From assembly GCF_014203605.1 (NCBI RefSeq), contig NZ_JACHJJ010000002.1:62001-126000 (forward strand): a DNA stretch of 64,000 bases, read 5' to 3'. Of this stretch, positions 44,007 to 52,011 are shown in pieces. The translations under genes and the position numbers were made by a program. Every line of letters begins with the position of its first letter. Position 1 is the stretch's first letter. Below the pieces are notes generated by a model, which saw only the letters and a program-made list of their open reading frames with translations, searched no databases and was not told the origin of the DNA. The stretch comes from Thiemannella venezuelensis. Its GTDB lineage: Bacteria > Actinomycetota > Actinomycetes > Streptosporangiales > Streptosporangiaceae.

Positions 44007-44768
44007 TCAGGCCGCGTGCGCCCGGGCGTAGTCGCGCGCGATCCGGTCGGCCGCGGACAGCAGCGGCTCCACCAGCCGCCCGAGCTGGCGCGCCCGCGCC
44101 GAGGAGACGACGATGCCGACGGCGGCGACCGCCCGGCCGCCGACGACGACCGGCGCCGCCGCCGAGCAGGAGCCCAGGGTCATCTCCTCGAAGGTGAGCG
44201 CGTAGCCCTGGGCGCGCACGGTGGCCAGCTCGCGGGCGAGCCTGCCGGGCTCGGTGACGGTGTGCGGGGTCGGCCGCTCCAGCTCGCGCGCCAGATAGGA
44301 GCTGACGAACCACTCCGGTTCGTGGGCCAGCAGCGCCTTGCCGACGCCGGTGGGGTGCATGGGCAGCCGCCCGCCGGTCCGGGAGACGATCGGCACGGCC
44401 CGCCTGCCGTGCACCTTGTCCACGTACAGCACCTCCATGCCGTCGCGGACGGCCAGGTGCACGTTCTCGCCGGTGGTGGTGAACAGCTCCTGCAGCCAGG
44501 GGTGGGCGAGGTCCTGCAACCTGGCGGGGGCGAGCTGGCCGAGCTCCCACAGGCGCAGGCCGATGCGGAAGCGGCCGTCGGCGGTACGGCTCAGCGCCTG
44601 CCACCGCTCCAGCTCGCCGACCAGCCGGTGGGCGGTGGTCAGCGCGACCCCGCTCCGGCGGGCGATCTCCGAGAGGCTGAGCTGCGGATGGGCGCCGTCG
44701 AACGCGTCCAGGATCGCCAGCACCCTGGAGGTGACCGAGCGTCCCGGCTCGCGCGCCCCACCCGCCAT
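44007..44768 (-). CDS. IclR-family regulator of the pob/pca genes
   Basis: A 253-aa IclR regulator. N-terminal winged helix SLSEIARRSGVALTTAHRLVGELERW, then the GAF-like effector domain (VHLAVRDGMEVLYVDKV, LPMHPTGVGKALLA, ALTFEEMTLGSCSAAAPVV). Divergent from pobA across 156 bp with a perfect 9-1-9 palindrome. PcaR/PobR-type control by protocatechuate or 4-hydroxybenzoate is the expected mode. Confidence 0.92.
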   Translation of the reverse strand: MAGGAREPGRSVTSRVLAILDAFDGAHPQLSLSEIARRSGVALTTAHRLVGELERWQALSRTADGRFRIGLRLWELGQLAPARLQDLAHPWLQELFTTTGENVHLAVRDGMEVLYVDKVHGRRAVPIVSRTGGRLPMHPTGVGKALLAHEPEWFVSSYLARELERPTPHTVTEPGRLARELATVRAQGYALTFEEMTLGSCSAAAPVVVGGRAVAAVGIVVSSARARQLGRLVEPLLSAADRIARDYARAHAA

Positions 44769-44862
44769 GCCCGTCCTTCCCCGCGCGTGCGGCTCTCCCG
44801 TCCCCGGCCTGGAACGGCCCCGCACCCGCCCGGATGCGGGCCCGGTGAGAATCCTGCCGCCG

Positions 44863-44881
44863 TCTTCCACTGAGTGGAAGA
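44863..44881. promoter_or_regulatory. IclR-family operator
   Basis: TCTTCCACT-G-AGTGGAAGA is a perfect palindrome with a 1-bp centre, between the IclR gene (start 44768) and pobA (start 44925). Length and TTCCA/TGGAA core suit IclR-family sites. Confidence 0.75.
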
Positions 44882-44924
44882 TGATACTCGTTCTTTCCCG
44901 GTCCGCGGCTGCATGCTCTCCTTC

Positions 44925-46133
44925 ATGCGAACACAGGTCGGGATCATCGGGGCCGGACCCGCCGGGCTCCTGCTCTCCCATCTGCTCCACCTGCGCGGCA
45001 TCTCCTCGGTGGTGCTGGAGCGCCGCAGCCGCGAGTACGTGGAGCGGCGGGTACGGGCCGGAGTGCTGGAGCAGGGCACGGTCGACACCCTCGTCGAGGC
45101 CGGGGTGGGGGAGCGGCTGCTCCGCGAGGGGCTGCCGCACTCCGGGATCGAGCTGCGGTACGGCGGCGCGGGCCACCGGATCCCCTTCGAGAAGCTGGTC
45201 CCCGGGCGGGCCATCACGGTCTACGGCCAGCAGGAGGTCGTCAAGGACCTCATCGCCGCCCGGCTCGCCGCCGGCGGCGACATCCGCTTCGACGTGGACG
45301 ACGTGGCCGTGCACTCCCTGGAGGACGCGCCGTACGTCACCTTCGGCGGGCAGCGGCTCGACTGCGACGTCATCGCCGGGTGCGACGGCTTCCACGGGAT
45401 CTCCCGCCCCGCGGTCCCCGACGGCGTGCTCACCGCCTACGAGCGCGAGTACCCCTTCGCCTGGCTGGGCATCCTGGCGCGGGTCGCGCCCTCGGCCGAG
45501 GAGCTGATCTACGCGCAGACCGAGCGGGGCTTCGCCCTGCACAGCATGCGCTCACCGGAGATCAGCCGCTTCTACCTGCAGGTGCCCGCGGGCGAGGACC
45601 TGGCCGCGTGGCCGGACGAGCGGATCTGGGCGGAGCTGAAGACCCGCCTGGAGACGGTGCCCGGCTTCACCCTGGCCACCGGCGAGATCTTCGAGAAGGG
45701 GATCACGCCGCTGCGCAGCTTCGTCACCGAGCCCATGCAGTACGGCAGGCTCTTCCTCGCCGGGGACGCCGCGCACATCGTGCCCCCCACCGGGGCCAAG
45801 GGCATGAACCTGGCCGTCGCCGACGTGCGGGTGCTGACCGATGCGCTGGCCCGCTTCTACGCCGACGGCTCCACCGAACCGCTCGACGGCTACTCGGCCG
45901 CCTGCCTGAAGCGGGTCTGGCGGGCCCAGCACTTCTCCTGGTGGATGACCACGCTGCTGCACACCTTCGACTCCGACGACGCCTACGCGCGCCGCCTGCA
46001 GACCTCCTACCTGGACTACGTGACCTCCTCCGAGGCCGCGGCGACCACGCTGGCGGAGAACTACGTCGGCCTGCCGTACGACGCGCCGGTCCCCGCGGAA
46101 CACGCCGTCCCCTTCTCCGGAGGAACCCCATGA
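44925..46133 (+). CDS. pobA: 4-hydroxybenzoate 3-monooxygenase
   Basis: A 402-aa FAD monooxygenase that hydroxylates 4-hydroxybenzoate to protocatechuate. GIIGAGPAGLLLSHLLHLRG binds FAD; DVIAGCDGFHG (DG motif) and FLAGDAAHIVPPTGAKGMNLA (GD motif) are intact; RRVRAGVLEQGTV is typical of PobA. ATG 44925 fits the family N-terminus (MRTQVGIIG), although ATG 44913 is in frame. First gene of pobA-pcaH-pcaG-pcaL; overlaps pcaH by ATGA. Confidence 0.95.
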   Translation: MRTQVGIIGAGPAGLLLSHLLHLRGISSVVLERRSREYVERRVRAGVLEQGTVDTLVEAGVGERLLREGLPHSGIELRYGGAGHRIPFEKLVPGRAITVYGQQEVVKDLIAARLAAGGDIRFDVDDVAVHSLEDAPYVTFGGQRLDCDVIAGCDGFHGISRPAVPDGVLTAYEREYPFAWLGILARVAPSAEELIYAQTERGFALHSMRSPEISRFYLQVPAGEDLAAWPDERIWAELKTRLETVPGFTLATGEIFEKGITPLRSFVTEPMQYGRLFLAGDAAHIVPPTGAKGMNLAVADVRVLTDALARFYADGSTEPLDGYSAACLKRVWRAQHFSWWMTTLLHTFDSDDAYARRLQTSYLDYVTSSEAAATTLAENYVGLPYDAPVPAEHAVPFSGGTP

Positions 46134-46795
46134 CCCACCCGCCGAACCGCAGCCCCGGCTACCGCAGCACGATCCTGCGGGCCCCGTCCCGGCCGGCCGT
46201 CGCCCTCAAGGCCGACCCCGACGCGATCGAGCTGACCAGCCCGGTCTTCGGCCACGGGGAGGTCGGCGCGCTCGACGCCGACCTGACCCGGCAGCACGAG
46301 GGAGAGCCGATCGGCGAGCGCATCATCGTCACCGGGCGTGTCCTCGACTCCTCGGGACGCCCGATCAGGAACACGCTGGTGGAGGTCTGGCAGGCCAACG
46401 CGGCCGGCCGCTACGCCCACGCCGGCGATCGGCACCCGGCCCCGCCGGACCCCAACTTCACCGGGGCCGGGCGGTGCCTGACCGACCACGAGGGCCGCTA
46501 CCGGTTCGTCACGATCAAGCCCGGCGCCTACCCGTGGCGCAACCACCCCAACGCCTGGCGGCCCGCGCACATCCACTTCTCCGTCTTCGGCACCGCCTTC
46601 ACCCAGCGCCTGGTCACCCAGATGTACTTCCCCGGCGACCCGCTGTTCCCCTTCGACCCGATCATGCAGTCCGTCCCCGACGCGGCCGCCCGCGAGCGGC
46701 TCGTCTCCGCCTTCGACCTGGACGTCACCGAGCCGGAATGGGCGCTGGGCTACCGGTTCGACGTCGTGCTCGGCCGCACCCCGATGGAGGACTGA
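46130..46795 (+). CDS. pcaH: Protocatechuate 3,4-dioxygenase beta subunit
   Basis: A 221-aa catalytic subunit. The iron(III) ligands are visible as Y95 (AGRYAHA), Y134 (GAYPWRN), H147 and H149 (PAHIHFS), with spacings 39, 13 and 2, the same as in Pseudomonas PcaH (408/447/460/462). With PcaG it cleaves protocatechuate between the hydroxyls to 3-carboxy-cis,cis-muconate. Stop and pcaG start overlap (TGATG). Confidence 0.96.
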   Translation: MTHPPNRSPGYRSTILRAPSRPAVALKADPDAIELTSPVFGHGEVGALDADLTRQHEGEPIGERIIVTGRVLDSSGRPIRNTLVEVWQANAAGRYAHAGDRHPAPPDPNFTGAGRCLTDHEGRYRFVTIKPGAYPWRNHPNAWRPAHIHFSVFGTAFTQRLVTQMYFPGDPLFPFDPIMQSVPDAAARERLVSAFDLDVTEPEWALGYRFDVVLGRTPMED

Positions 46796-47283
46796 TGATC
46801 ACTCCTTCGCAGACCGTGGGGCCGTTCTTCGGCCACGCCCTGCCGTACGAGACCGGCCCGGACCTGGTGCCCGAGGGGTACCCCGGGGCGATCACCGTCA
46901 CCGGGCGGGTGTTCGACGGGGCGGGCGAGCCCGTCCCGGACGCGCTGCTGGAGCTGTGGCTGGGGGAGACCGGCACCCGCGGCGTGCTGCGGCGCGACGG
47001 GGAGGGGGTCTCCGGGTTCGGGCGCTGCGCCACCGCGCCCGACGGGACCTACCGGTTCCGCACCGCCCGCCCGGCCGGGCCGTACCTGGCGCTGCTGGTC
47101 TTCGCACGGGGCCTGCTGTGCGCGGTGGCGACGAGGATCTACCTGCAGGACGGCCCCGACCCGCTGCTCGACGCCCTGGACCCCGAGCGCCGGGCGACGC
47201 TGCTCGCGCGGGCGGACGGGGACGTCCACCGGTTCGACGTCCGGCTCCAGGGCGAGGGGGAGACGGTCTTCCTTGAGTTCTGA
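46795..47283 (+). CDS. pcaG: Protocatechuate 3,4-dioxygenase alpha subunit
   Basis: A 162-aa non-catalytic partner of PcaH. SQTVGPFFGHALPY, VTGRVFDGAGEPVPDALLELW and the C-terminal DVHRFDVRLQGEGETVFLEF are conserved in PcaG; the four iron ligands are absent as expected. Shorter than Pseudomonas PcaG (about 200 aa) through loss of loops. Overlaps the pcaL start by 11 bases. Confidence 0.95.
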   Translation: MITPSQTVGPFFGHALPYETGPDLVPEGYPGAITVTGRVFDGAGEPVPDALLELWLGETGTRGVLRRDGEGVSGFGRCATAPDGTYRFRTARPAGPYLALLVFARGLLCAVATRIYLQDGPDPLLDALDPERRATLLARADGDVHRFDVRLQGEGETVFLEF

Positions 47284-48553
47284 CCTGCCCGAGGGGCCCC
47301 GGCCGCCCGCCGGCCCGCTCCCGGACGCCGTCCCGCCGCGCCTCCACCACCGGATCGACGGGCCCGCAGGCGCGCCGCTGCTGGTGCTCGGCCCCTCACT
47401 GGGCACCGGCCTGGAGATCTGGGACCCGCAGATGGAGGCGCTGACCGCCTCCTGGCGGGTGCTCCGCTACGACCTGCCCGGCCATGGCGGTTCGGCGCCC
47501 GCCCGCGGCGTGCCCGCCGCAGGGCCGGTTCGCGGCGTGCCCGCCGCAGGGCTGACCCTCGGCGCGCTGGCCGGGGCCGTACTGGACCTGGTGGGTGAGG
47601 AGAGGTTCGCGATCGGCGGGATCTCCCTCGGCGGCGCGATCGCGGCCACCGTCGCCGCGGACGTCCCGCACCGGGTGACCCACCTGGTGATGTGCTGCAG
47701 CTCCGCCCGGTTCGGCGAGCCCGGTCCCTGGCTGGAACGCGCGGCGGCGGTACGGCGCGACGGCATGGAACCGCTCGCGCGGGTCCTGCCCGGACGCTGG
47801 TTCACCTCCCGCCTCACCGGAGACGACCCCCGGGTCCGCGGGGTCCTGGACATGGTGCGCGCGGTGGACCCCGAGTCCTACGCGGCCTGCTGCGAGGCCA
47901 TCGCCGGATACGACCTCACCCCCCGGCTGGGGCGGATCACGGCGCCCGCCCTGGTCGTCGCCGGGGCCGACGACCCGGCCACGCCCGTCGGGCACGCCCT
48001 CGCGCTCGCGAGCGGCATCCCCGGAGCCCTGCTGAGCGTGGTGCCCGGGGCCGCCCACCTGGCGAACGTGGAGCGGGCCGAGGCGGTCGCCTCCGCGATC
48101 GTCCGGCACCTGGGCGGGGCCGGCGGCCGCGGGGAGGCCCGGCCGGGCGGGGACGAGCACCTCGCGGCGGGCACGCGCACCCGCCGCGAGGTGCTCGGCG
48201 ACGCCCACGTCGACCGCGCCGCGGCGGGCACCACCGCCTTCACCGCGGACTTCCAGGAGTTCATCACCCGCTACGCCTGGGACGGGATCTGGAACCGCCC
48301 CGGCCTGGACCGGCGCACCCGCAGCTGCGTCACGCTGACCGCGCTGGTCGCCGGGGGGCACCTGGAGGAACTGGCCATGCACGTCCGCGCGGCCCTGCGC
48401 AACGGCCTGACCTCCGACGAGATCAAGGAGGTCCTGCTGCAGACGGCGGTCTACTGCGGCGTGCCCGCCGCCAACGCCGCCTTCGCCGTGGCCCGGCGCA
48501 CGCTCGCCGAGCACGCCGGGACCGGGCACGCCGGGACCGAGCCCGCCGGCTGA
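47273..48553 (+). CDS. pcaL: PcaL: 3-oxoadipate enol-lactonase fused to 4-carboxymuconolactone decarboxylase
   Basis: A 426-aa bifunctional enzyme starting at TTG 47273. Residues about 25-285 are an alpha/beta hydrolase (PcaD) with Ser in GGISLGG and His in GAAHLAN; about 305-420 are PcaC (CMD) with RTRSCVTLTALVAGGHLEEL and KEVLLQTAVYCGVPAAN. Together they convert 4-carboxymuconolactone to 3-oxoadipate. A 27-bp duplication adds a GVPAAG repeat near residue 80. The cycloisomerase pcaB, needed between PcaHG and PcaL, is not in the window. Confidence 0.94.
   Translation: MSSDLPEGPRPPAGPLPDAVPPRLHHRIDGPAGAPLLVLGPSLGTGLEIWDPQMEALTASWRVLRYDLPGHGGSAPARGVPAAGPVRGVPAAGLTLGALAGAVLDLVGEERFAIGGISLGGAIAATVAADVPHRVTHLVMCCSSARFGEPGPWLERAAAVRRDGMEPLARVLPGRWFTSRLTGDDPRVRGVLDMVRAVDPESYAACCEAIAGYDLTPRLGRITAPALVVAGADDPATPVGHALALASGIPGALLSVVPGAAHLANVERAEAVASAIVRHLGGAGGRGEARPGGDEHLAAGTRTRREVLGDAHVDRAAAGTTAFTADFQEFITRYAWDGIWNRPGLDRRTRSCVTLTALVAGGHLEELAMHVRAALRNGLTSDEIKEVLLQTAVYCGVPAANAAFAVARRTLAEHAGTGHAGTEPAG
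47504..47552. repeat. 27-bp period in-frame duplication in pcaL
   Basis: A 22-bp sequence at 47504-47525 recurs at 47531-47552, giving a doubled RGVPAAG in a surface segment before the cap domain. Confidence 0.85.
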
Positions 48554-48567
48554 GCCGGGGTCCCCCA

Positions 48568-48603
48568 GGGCGGCCCGCCCGTCCGGCGAGGACGGGCCGC
48601 CCC
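48568..48603 (+). terminator. Terminator after the pob/pca operon
   Basis: Strong stem between GGGCGGCCCGCCCGTCC and GGACGGGCCGCCCC (3-nt bulge), 14 nt after the pcaL stop. Confidence 0.65.
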
Positions 48604-48754
48604 CTCCTTCCCGGTTTCTCCCGCGAGCGCCACGTTTCCCCGGCCCCGATCAAGGGCACTGCCTGATCGGCCGTCCGGTGGCGGGAGCAGGCCGGGGCCC
48701 AGGGCACGAGGCGGCGGCCGGGAGCCGGTCCGCACGTAGGGAGGCGTGGTGCCG

Positions 48755-50179
48755 ATGAGGGAGCTCTGGCTCTTCGCGGACGGCGAATGGCGGGCGAGCG
48801 CGAGCACCGGGACGGTCGCGGTGGACGACCCGGCGACCGGAGAGCAGGTGGGCGAGAGCCCGCGCGGCTGCGCCGAGGACGTCGAGGCCGCCGTGGCCTC
48901 GGCGCGGGCCGCCGCCGCCGGATGGGCGCGGACGGCCCCGGCCGAGCGCGGGGCGCTGCTGCGCCGGGCCGCCGCCCGGGTCAGGGAGCACGCCGGCGAG
49001 CTGGCCCGGCTGGTGACGAGGGAGATGGGCAAGCCCCTGGCCGACGCGCGGGGCGGCGTCGAGGCCGGGGCCGGGACCCTGGAGCAGTACGCCGAGCTGG
49101 GCCCCCTGCACGGAGGCCGTACGCTCCAGGGCGGCTGGGGCGCGACCGACCTGATGGTCCGCGAGCCGCGCGGCGTCGTCGCCGTCATCACCCCGTGGAA
49201 CGACCCCGTGGCGATCGCGTGCGGGCTGGTCGGCGCCGCGCTGGCCACCGGGAACACGGTGGTGCACAAGCCGTCGGAGCGCACCCCGCACACCGGGGCG
49301 CGCCTGGTGGAGCTGCTCGCCGCGGACCTGCCCCCGGGCGCGCTCACCATGGTCGCCGGGGACCGGAGCGCGGGCGCGCCGCTCGCCGCCCACCCGGGGC
49401 TCGACCTCCTCGCCCACGTCGGCTCCACCCGGGCCGGACGGGAGATCGCCGCCGCGGCCCGGTGCCGGGTGCTGCGCGAGAACGGCGGCAAGGACCCGCT
49501 GATCGTCGACGAGGGCGTCGACCCGAAGTGGGCGGCCGGGCAGGCCGCGCTCGGATCCTTCGCCAACGCCGGGCAGATCTGCGTCTCCGTCGAGCGGATC
49601 TACGTGCACCGGTCGGTCGCCGAGCCGTTCACCGCCGCGCTGGTGGCCGAGGCGGAGGCGCTGCGCATGGGGTCCGGGCTCGACGAGGCGACCACGCTCG
49701 GCCCGCTGGTCGACCGCCGCCACCGCGACGCCGTCCACGAGCACGTCCGCTCGGCGGCGGCGGCCGGGGCGCGCGTGCTGACCGGCGGCGGGATCCCCGC
49801 CGGGCCCGGCGCCTTCTACCCGGCGACCGTGCTGGCGGACTGCACCGACGACATGGCCGTGCTGCGGGAGGAGACGTTCGGGCCGGTGGCGGCGGTCCGC
49901 GTGGTCGAGAGCTTCGACGAGGCGCTCGCACTGGCCGGGACCGGCGAGTACGGCCTGGCCGCCACCGTCCTGACCCCCTCCCTCGCCCACGTCCAGCGGG
50001 CCTGGCGCGAGCTGCGGGCCGGGACGGTGAAGATCAACGCCGTCTTCGGCGGGGCCCCGGGCGGCGCCGCGCAGCCGCTCGGCGCGAGCGGGGAGGGCTT
50101 CGGATACGGTCCGGAGCTGCTGGACGAGATGACCCACACCAAGGTCGTGCACATCGCCGTCCCCGACGGGCACCGCTGA
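48755..50179 (+). CDS. Aldehyde dehydrogenase family protein
   Basis: A 474-aa ALDH. ATG 48755 lies 10 nt after AGGGAGG; GTGs at 48746 and 48749 are alternatives. TPWNDPVAIACGLVGAAL, nucleophile C276 (GQICVS) and EETFGPVAAVRVV are present. The usual LELGGK reads LRENGGK: the general-base Glu is kept but its context is changed. Follows the pca terminator on the same strand, so it may be a separate unit; an aromatic-aldehyde role (making 4-hydroxybenzoate) is possible but unproven. Confidence 0.9.
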   Translation: MRELWLFADGEWRASASTGTVAVDDPATGEQVGESPRGCAEDVEAAVASARAAAAGWARTAPAERGALLRRAAARVREHAGELARLVTREMGKPLADARGGVEAGAGTLEQYAELGPLHGGRTLQGGWGATDLMVREPRGVVAVITPWNDPVAIACGLVGAALATGNTVVHKPSERTPHTGARLVELLAADLPPGALTMVAGDRSAGAPLAAHPGLDLLAHVGSTRAGREIAAAARCRVLRENGGKDPLIVDEGVDPKWAAGQAALGSFANAGQICVSVERIYVHRSVAEPFTAALVAEAEALRMGSGLDEATTLGPLVDRRHRDAVHEHVRSAAAAGARVLTGGGIPAGPGAFYPATVLADCTDDMAVLREETFGPVAAVRVVESFDEALALAGTGEYGLAATVLTPSLAHVQRAWRELRAGTVKINAVFGGAPGGAAQPLGASGEGFGYGPELLDEMTHTKVVHIAVPDGHR

Positions 50180-50251
50180 AGTGGATACGACGCACCGATC
50201 CGGGAGAAGGTTGTTCTGTCAGGGCATGGGATGAATCACCCGGTCATGCCC

Positions 50252-50310
50252 GCTTCTCTCCTCTGATCACGTGCCACCATGTCCCTGTCACATGATCAGA
50301 GGAGAGAAGC
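50252..50310. promoter_or_regulatory. 18-bp perfect inverted repeat covering a ribosome binding site
   Basis: GCTTCTCTCCTCTGATCA (50252-50269) and its exact complement (50293-50310) flank a 23-nt loop. The right arm contains the AGAGGAGAG ribosome site of the gene starting at 50313. In an mRNA starting upstream, the hairpin would hide that site; as DNA it could be an operator. On the minus strand the left arm gives the same ribosome site before a three-codon frame (ATG ACC GGG TGA). Confidence 0.75.
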
Positions 50311-50312
50311 AC

Positions 50313-50774
50313 ATGAAGAAGTCGTCGTTCGCCCTGGGGCTCTGCGCCGCCGCCCTGCTCTCCTCCGCCGCCGCGCCCGCGGCCGCCGCGGCCGAACGGC
50401 AGGCGCCGCTCAAGACCGTGTACGGCTGGGCGAAGAAGTCGGGGAACTCGGCCATGATCGTCACACCGTACCGGGCGAGCCGGGGCGAGGTCGGCGAGAG
50501 CGGGCTGAAGGCCTGGCACCTGGGCAAGCGGGCCGGGGACCCGATCCGGATCGACTACACCGAGGGCCTGCTCTTCCGCCAGGTCAACAAGAAGTGCGGC
50601 AAGGCCCCGGCCGGCCACCCGTACGACACCCGGAGCAAGGGGGACCTCGGCGCCAAGACGTGCGACCCGATCGACCTGTACAACCGGCTCCGCAAGGGCA
50701 GGGTCCCGGTGAAGGTCGTCTACGACCCGGCGGGCCCGATGGCCGTCAAGGTCTACGAGCTGATCCTGCCCTAG
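50313..50774 (+). CDS. Small secreted protein, unknown function
   Basis: A 153-aa exported protein; signal peptide about 1-27 (SSFALGLCAAALLSSAAAPAAAAA). The mature part (about 126 aa) is basic with two Cys (KKCGKAP, KTCDPIDLYN) that may form a disulfide. Motifs TVYGWAKKSGNSAMIVTPYRA and VKVVYDPAGPMAVKVYELILP suggest a compact beta fold. No family recognised. Its ribosome site lies in the right arm of an 18-bp inverted repeat, pointing to translational or DNA-level control. Confidence 0.82.
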   Translation: MKKSSFALGLCAAALLSSAAAPAAAAAERQAPLKTVYGWAKKSGNSAMIVTPYRASRGEVGESGLKAWHLGKRAGDPIRIDYTEGLLFRQVNKKCGKAPAGHPYDTRSKGDLGAKTCDPIDLYNRLRKGRVPVKVVYDPAGPMAVKVYELILP

Positions 50775-50898
50775 GAGCGCGCCCTGGGATCGCGCCGGGA
50801 CGACCGTCACCGGGGCCGGCGCGCAGGCCGGCGCCGGAGGGCACCGGCCTCGAGGCCGCCGCTCCCCACGCGGCCGCCGCCCTGCGGGTCCTGCGCAC

Positions 50899-51870
50899 CT
50901 ACGCGGCCTGAGAGCCCGCCGCCGGGGGCAGGCCGAGCTCGGCGAAGACGGGCCGGTGGTCGGTGTCGGGGAGCGGGTGCACGCTGAAGGCGTGCACCGG
51001 CATCCGGGAGTCGGCGAGCACATGGTCGATCGTCACGCCGGGGACGGGCTCCCAGCCGTGCTGCGGCCAGGTCGGCGTCAGTCCCTGGCCGGTCACGTCG
51101 GCCGCGTCGTGGTACCCGCTGTCCAGCAGGGCGCGGACCGGCGGGTGGTCGAGGGTGGCGTTGAAGTCGCCGGCCAGCACCTTCAGATGCCCGCCCGCCT
51201 CCGGCAGCGCCTCCAGCCCCTCGTTCCAGCACGGGATCTTGCGGGTGTAGTTCGGCGCGCACGGGTGCACGGAGACGACCTCGACCTCGTGCCCGGACGG
51301 ATGACTGATCACGCCTCTGGCCTGCCGGAACGTGCCCAGTTCGATGATCGGCCGCTCGCTGACGGGATGCCTGGAGTAGATGCCCGAGCCGCCCACGCCG
51401 CTCTTGGCGCGGTCGACCACGTGCGGCATGAGCGTGCGCAGCCCCGCGCCGTCCAGGCGGTCTCGGGCCTCCGGGGTGAGCTCCTGCAGCGTGAGCACGT
51501 CGGGGCCGAGGTCGCGCACCAGCTTCATCAGGGCCGCGGTGTCGCCCGCGCCCACCGCCAGGTTCGCCGCGAGCACCCGCAGCCGCTGGCCGCCGGAGGG
51601 GGGCGCGCCGCCGTCCGTGAGATGCCGGGGGAGCACGACCGCGGCCAGCGCCACGCTCGTGGCCAGGGCCACGGCCGCCGCGGCCCACCGGCGCAGTCCC
51701 AGCGCCATGAGCAGCGGGACCGCCGAGGCCGCCGCGACGTAGGGCGTGAACGCCACCAGCGCGATCCACTGCCACACGGGGATCCAGCCGCCGACCCTCA
51801 GCACCGCCCACCCGGCGAACGGCAGCAGCACCAGCCAGACCAGCGCGCTCACCCATCTTGTCCTGATCAT
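50899..51870 (-). CDS. Membrane-anchored endonuclease/exonuclease/phosphatase-fold protein
   Basis: A 323-aa protein with three N-terminal helices (about 5-95) and an external EEP domain (about 105-323). Catalytic residues visible: N in LAANLA, E in TLQELTPEA, H in VVSVHPCAP, D-x-N in LAGDFNATLDH, D in IDHVLADS and D-H in LPDTDHRP. Its target could be a phosphodiester of nucleic acid, or a lipid or sugar phosphate outside the cell. Start ATG 51870; no operon partner. Confidence 0.88.
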   Translation of the reverse strand: MIRTRWVSALVWLVLLPFAGWAVLRVGGWIPVWQWIALVAFTPYVAAASAVPLLMALGLRRWAAAAVALATSVALAAVVLPRHLTDGGAPPSGGQRLRVLAANLAVGAGDTAALMKLVRDLGPDVLTLQELTPEARDRLDGAGLRTLMPHVVDRAKSGVGGSGIYSRHPVSERPIIELGTFRQARGVISHPSGHEVEVVSVHPCAPNYTRKIPCWNEGLEALPEAGGHLKVLAGDFNATLDHPPVRALLDSGYHDAADVTGQGLTPTWPQHGWEPVPGVTIDHVLADSRMPVHAFSVHPLPDTDHRPVFAELGLPPAAGSQAA

Positions 51871-52011
51871 GGAACGGCAGAGTAACGGGCCCTTGTGCAG
51901 ATTCCGTGGAGATTCGTGGCGTTGCCGGGGGAGACGCGCCGGTCGTTCCGGCCGGTCCGCGGCGGAGCGGGCCACCGCGGACCGTCGGCGGGCCCGGTGC
52001 CGGGCCCCTCC

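Noticed and set aside
50229-50246. A second divergent gene starting at the left arm of the inverted repeat
   Set aside because: The minus-strand frame is only ATG ACC GGG TGA, so no protein is encoded; noted only as a possible relic.
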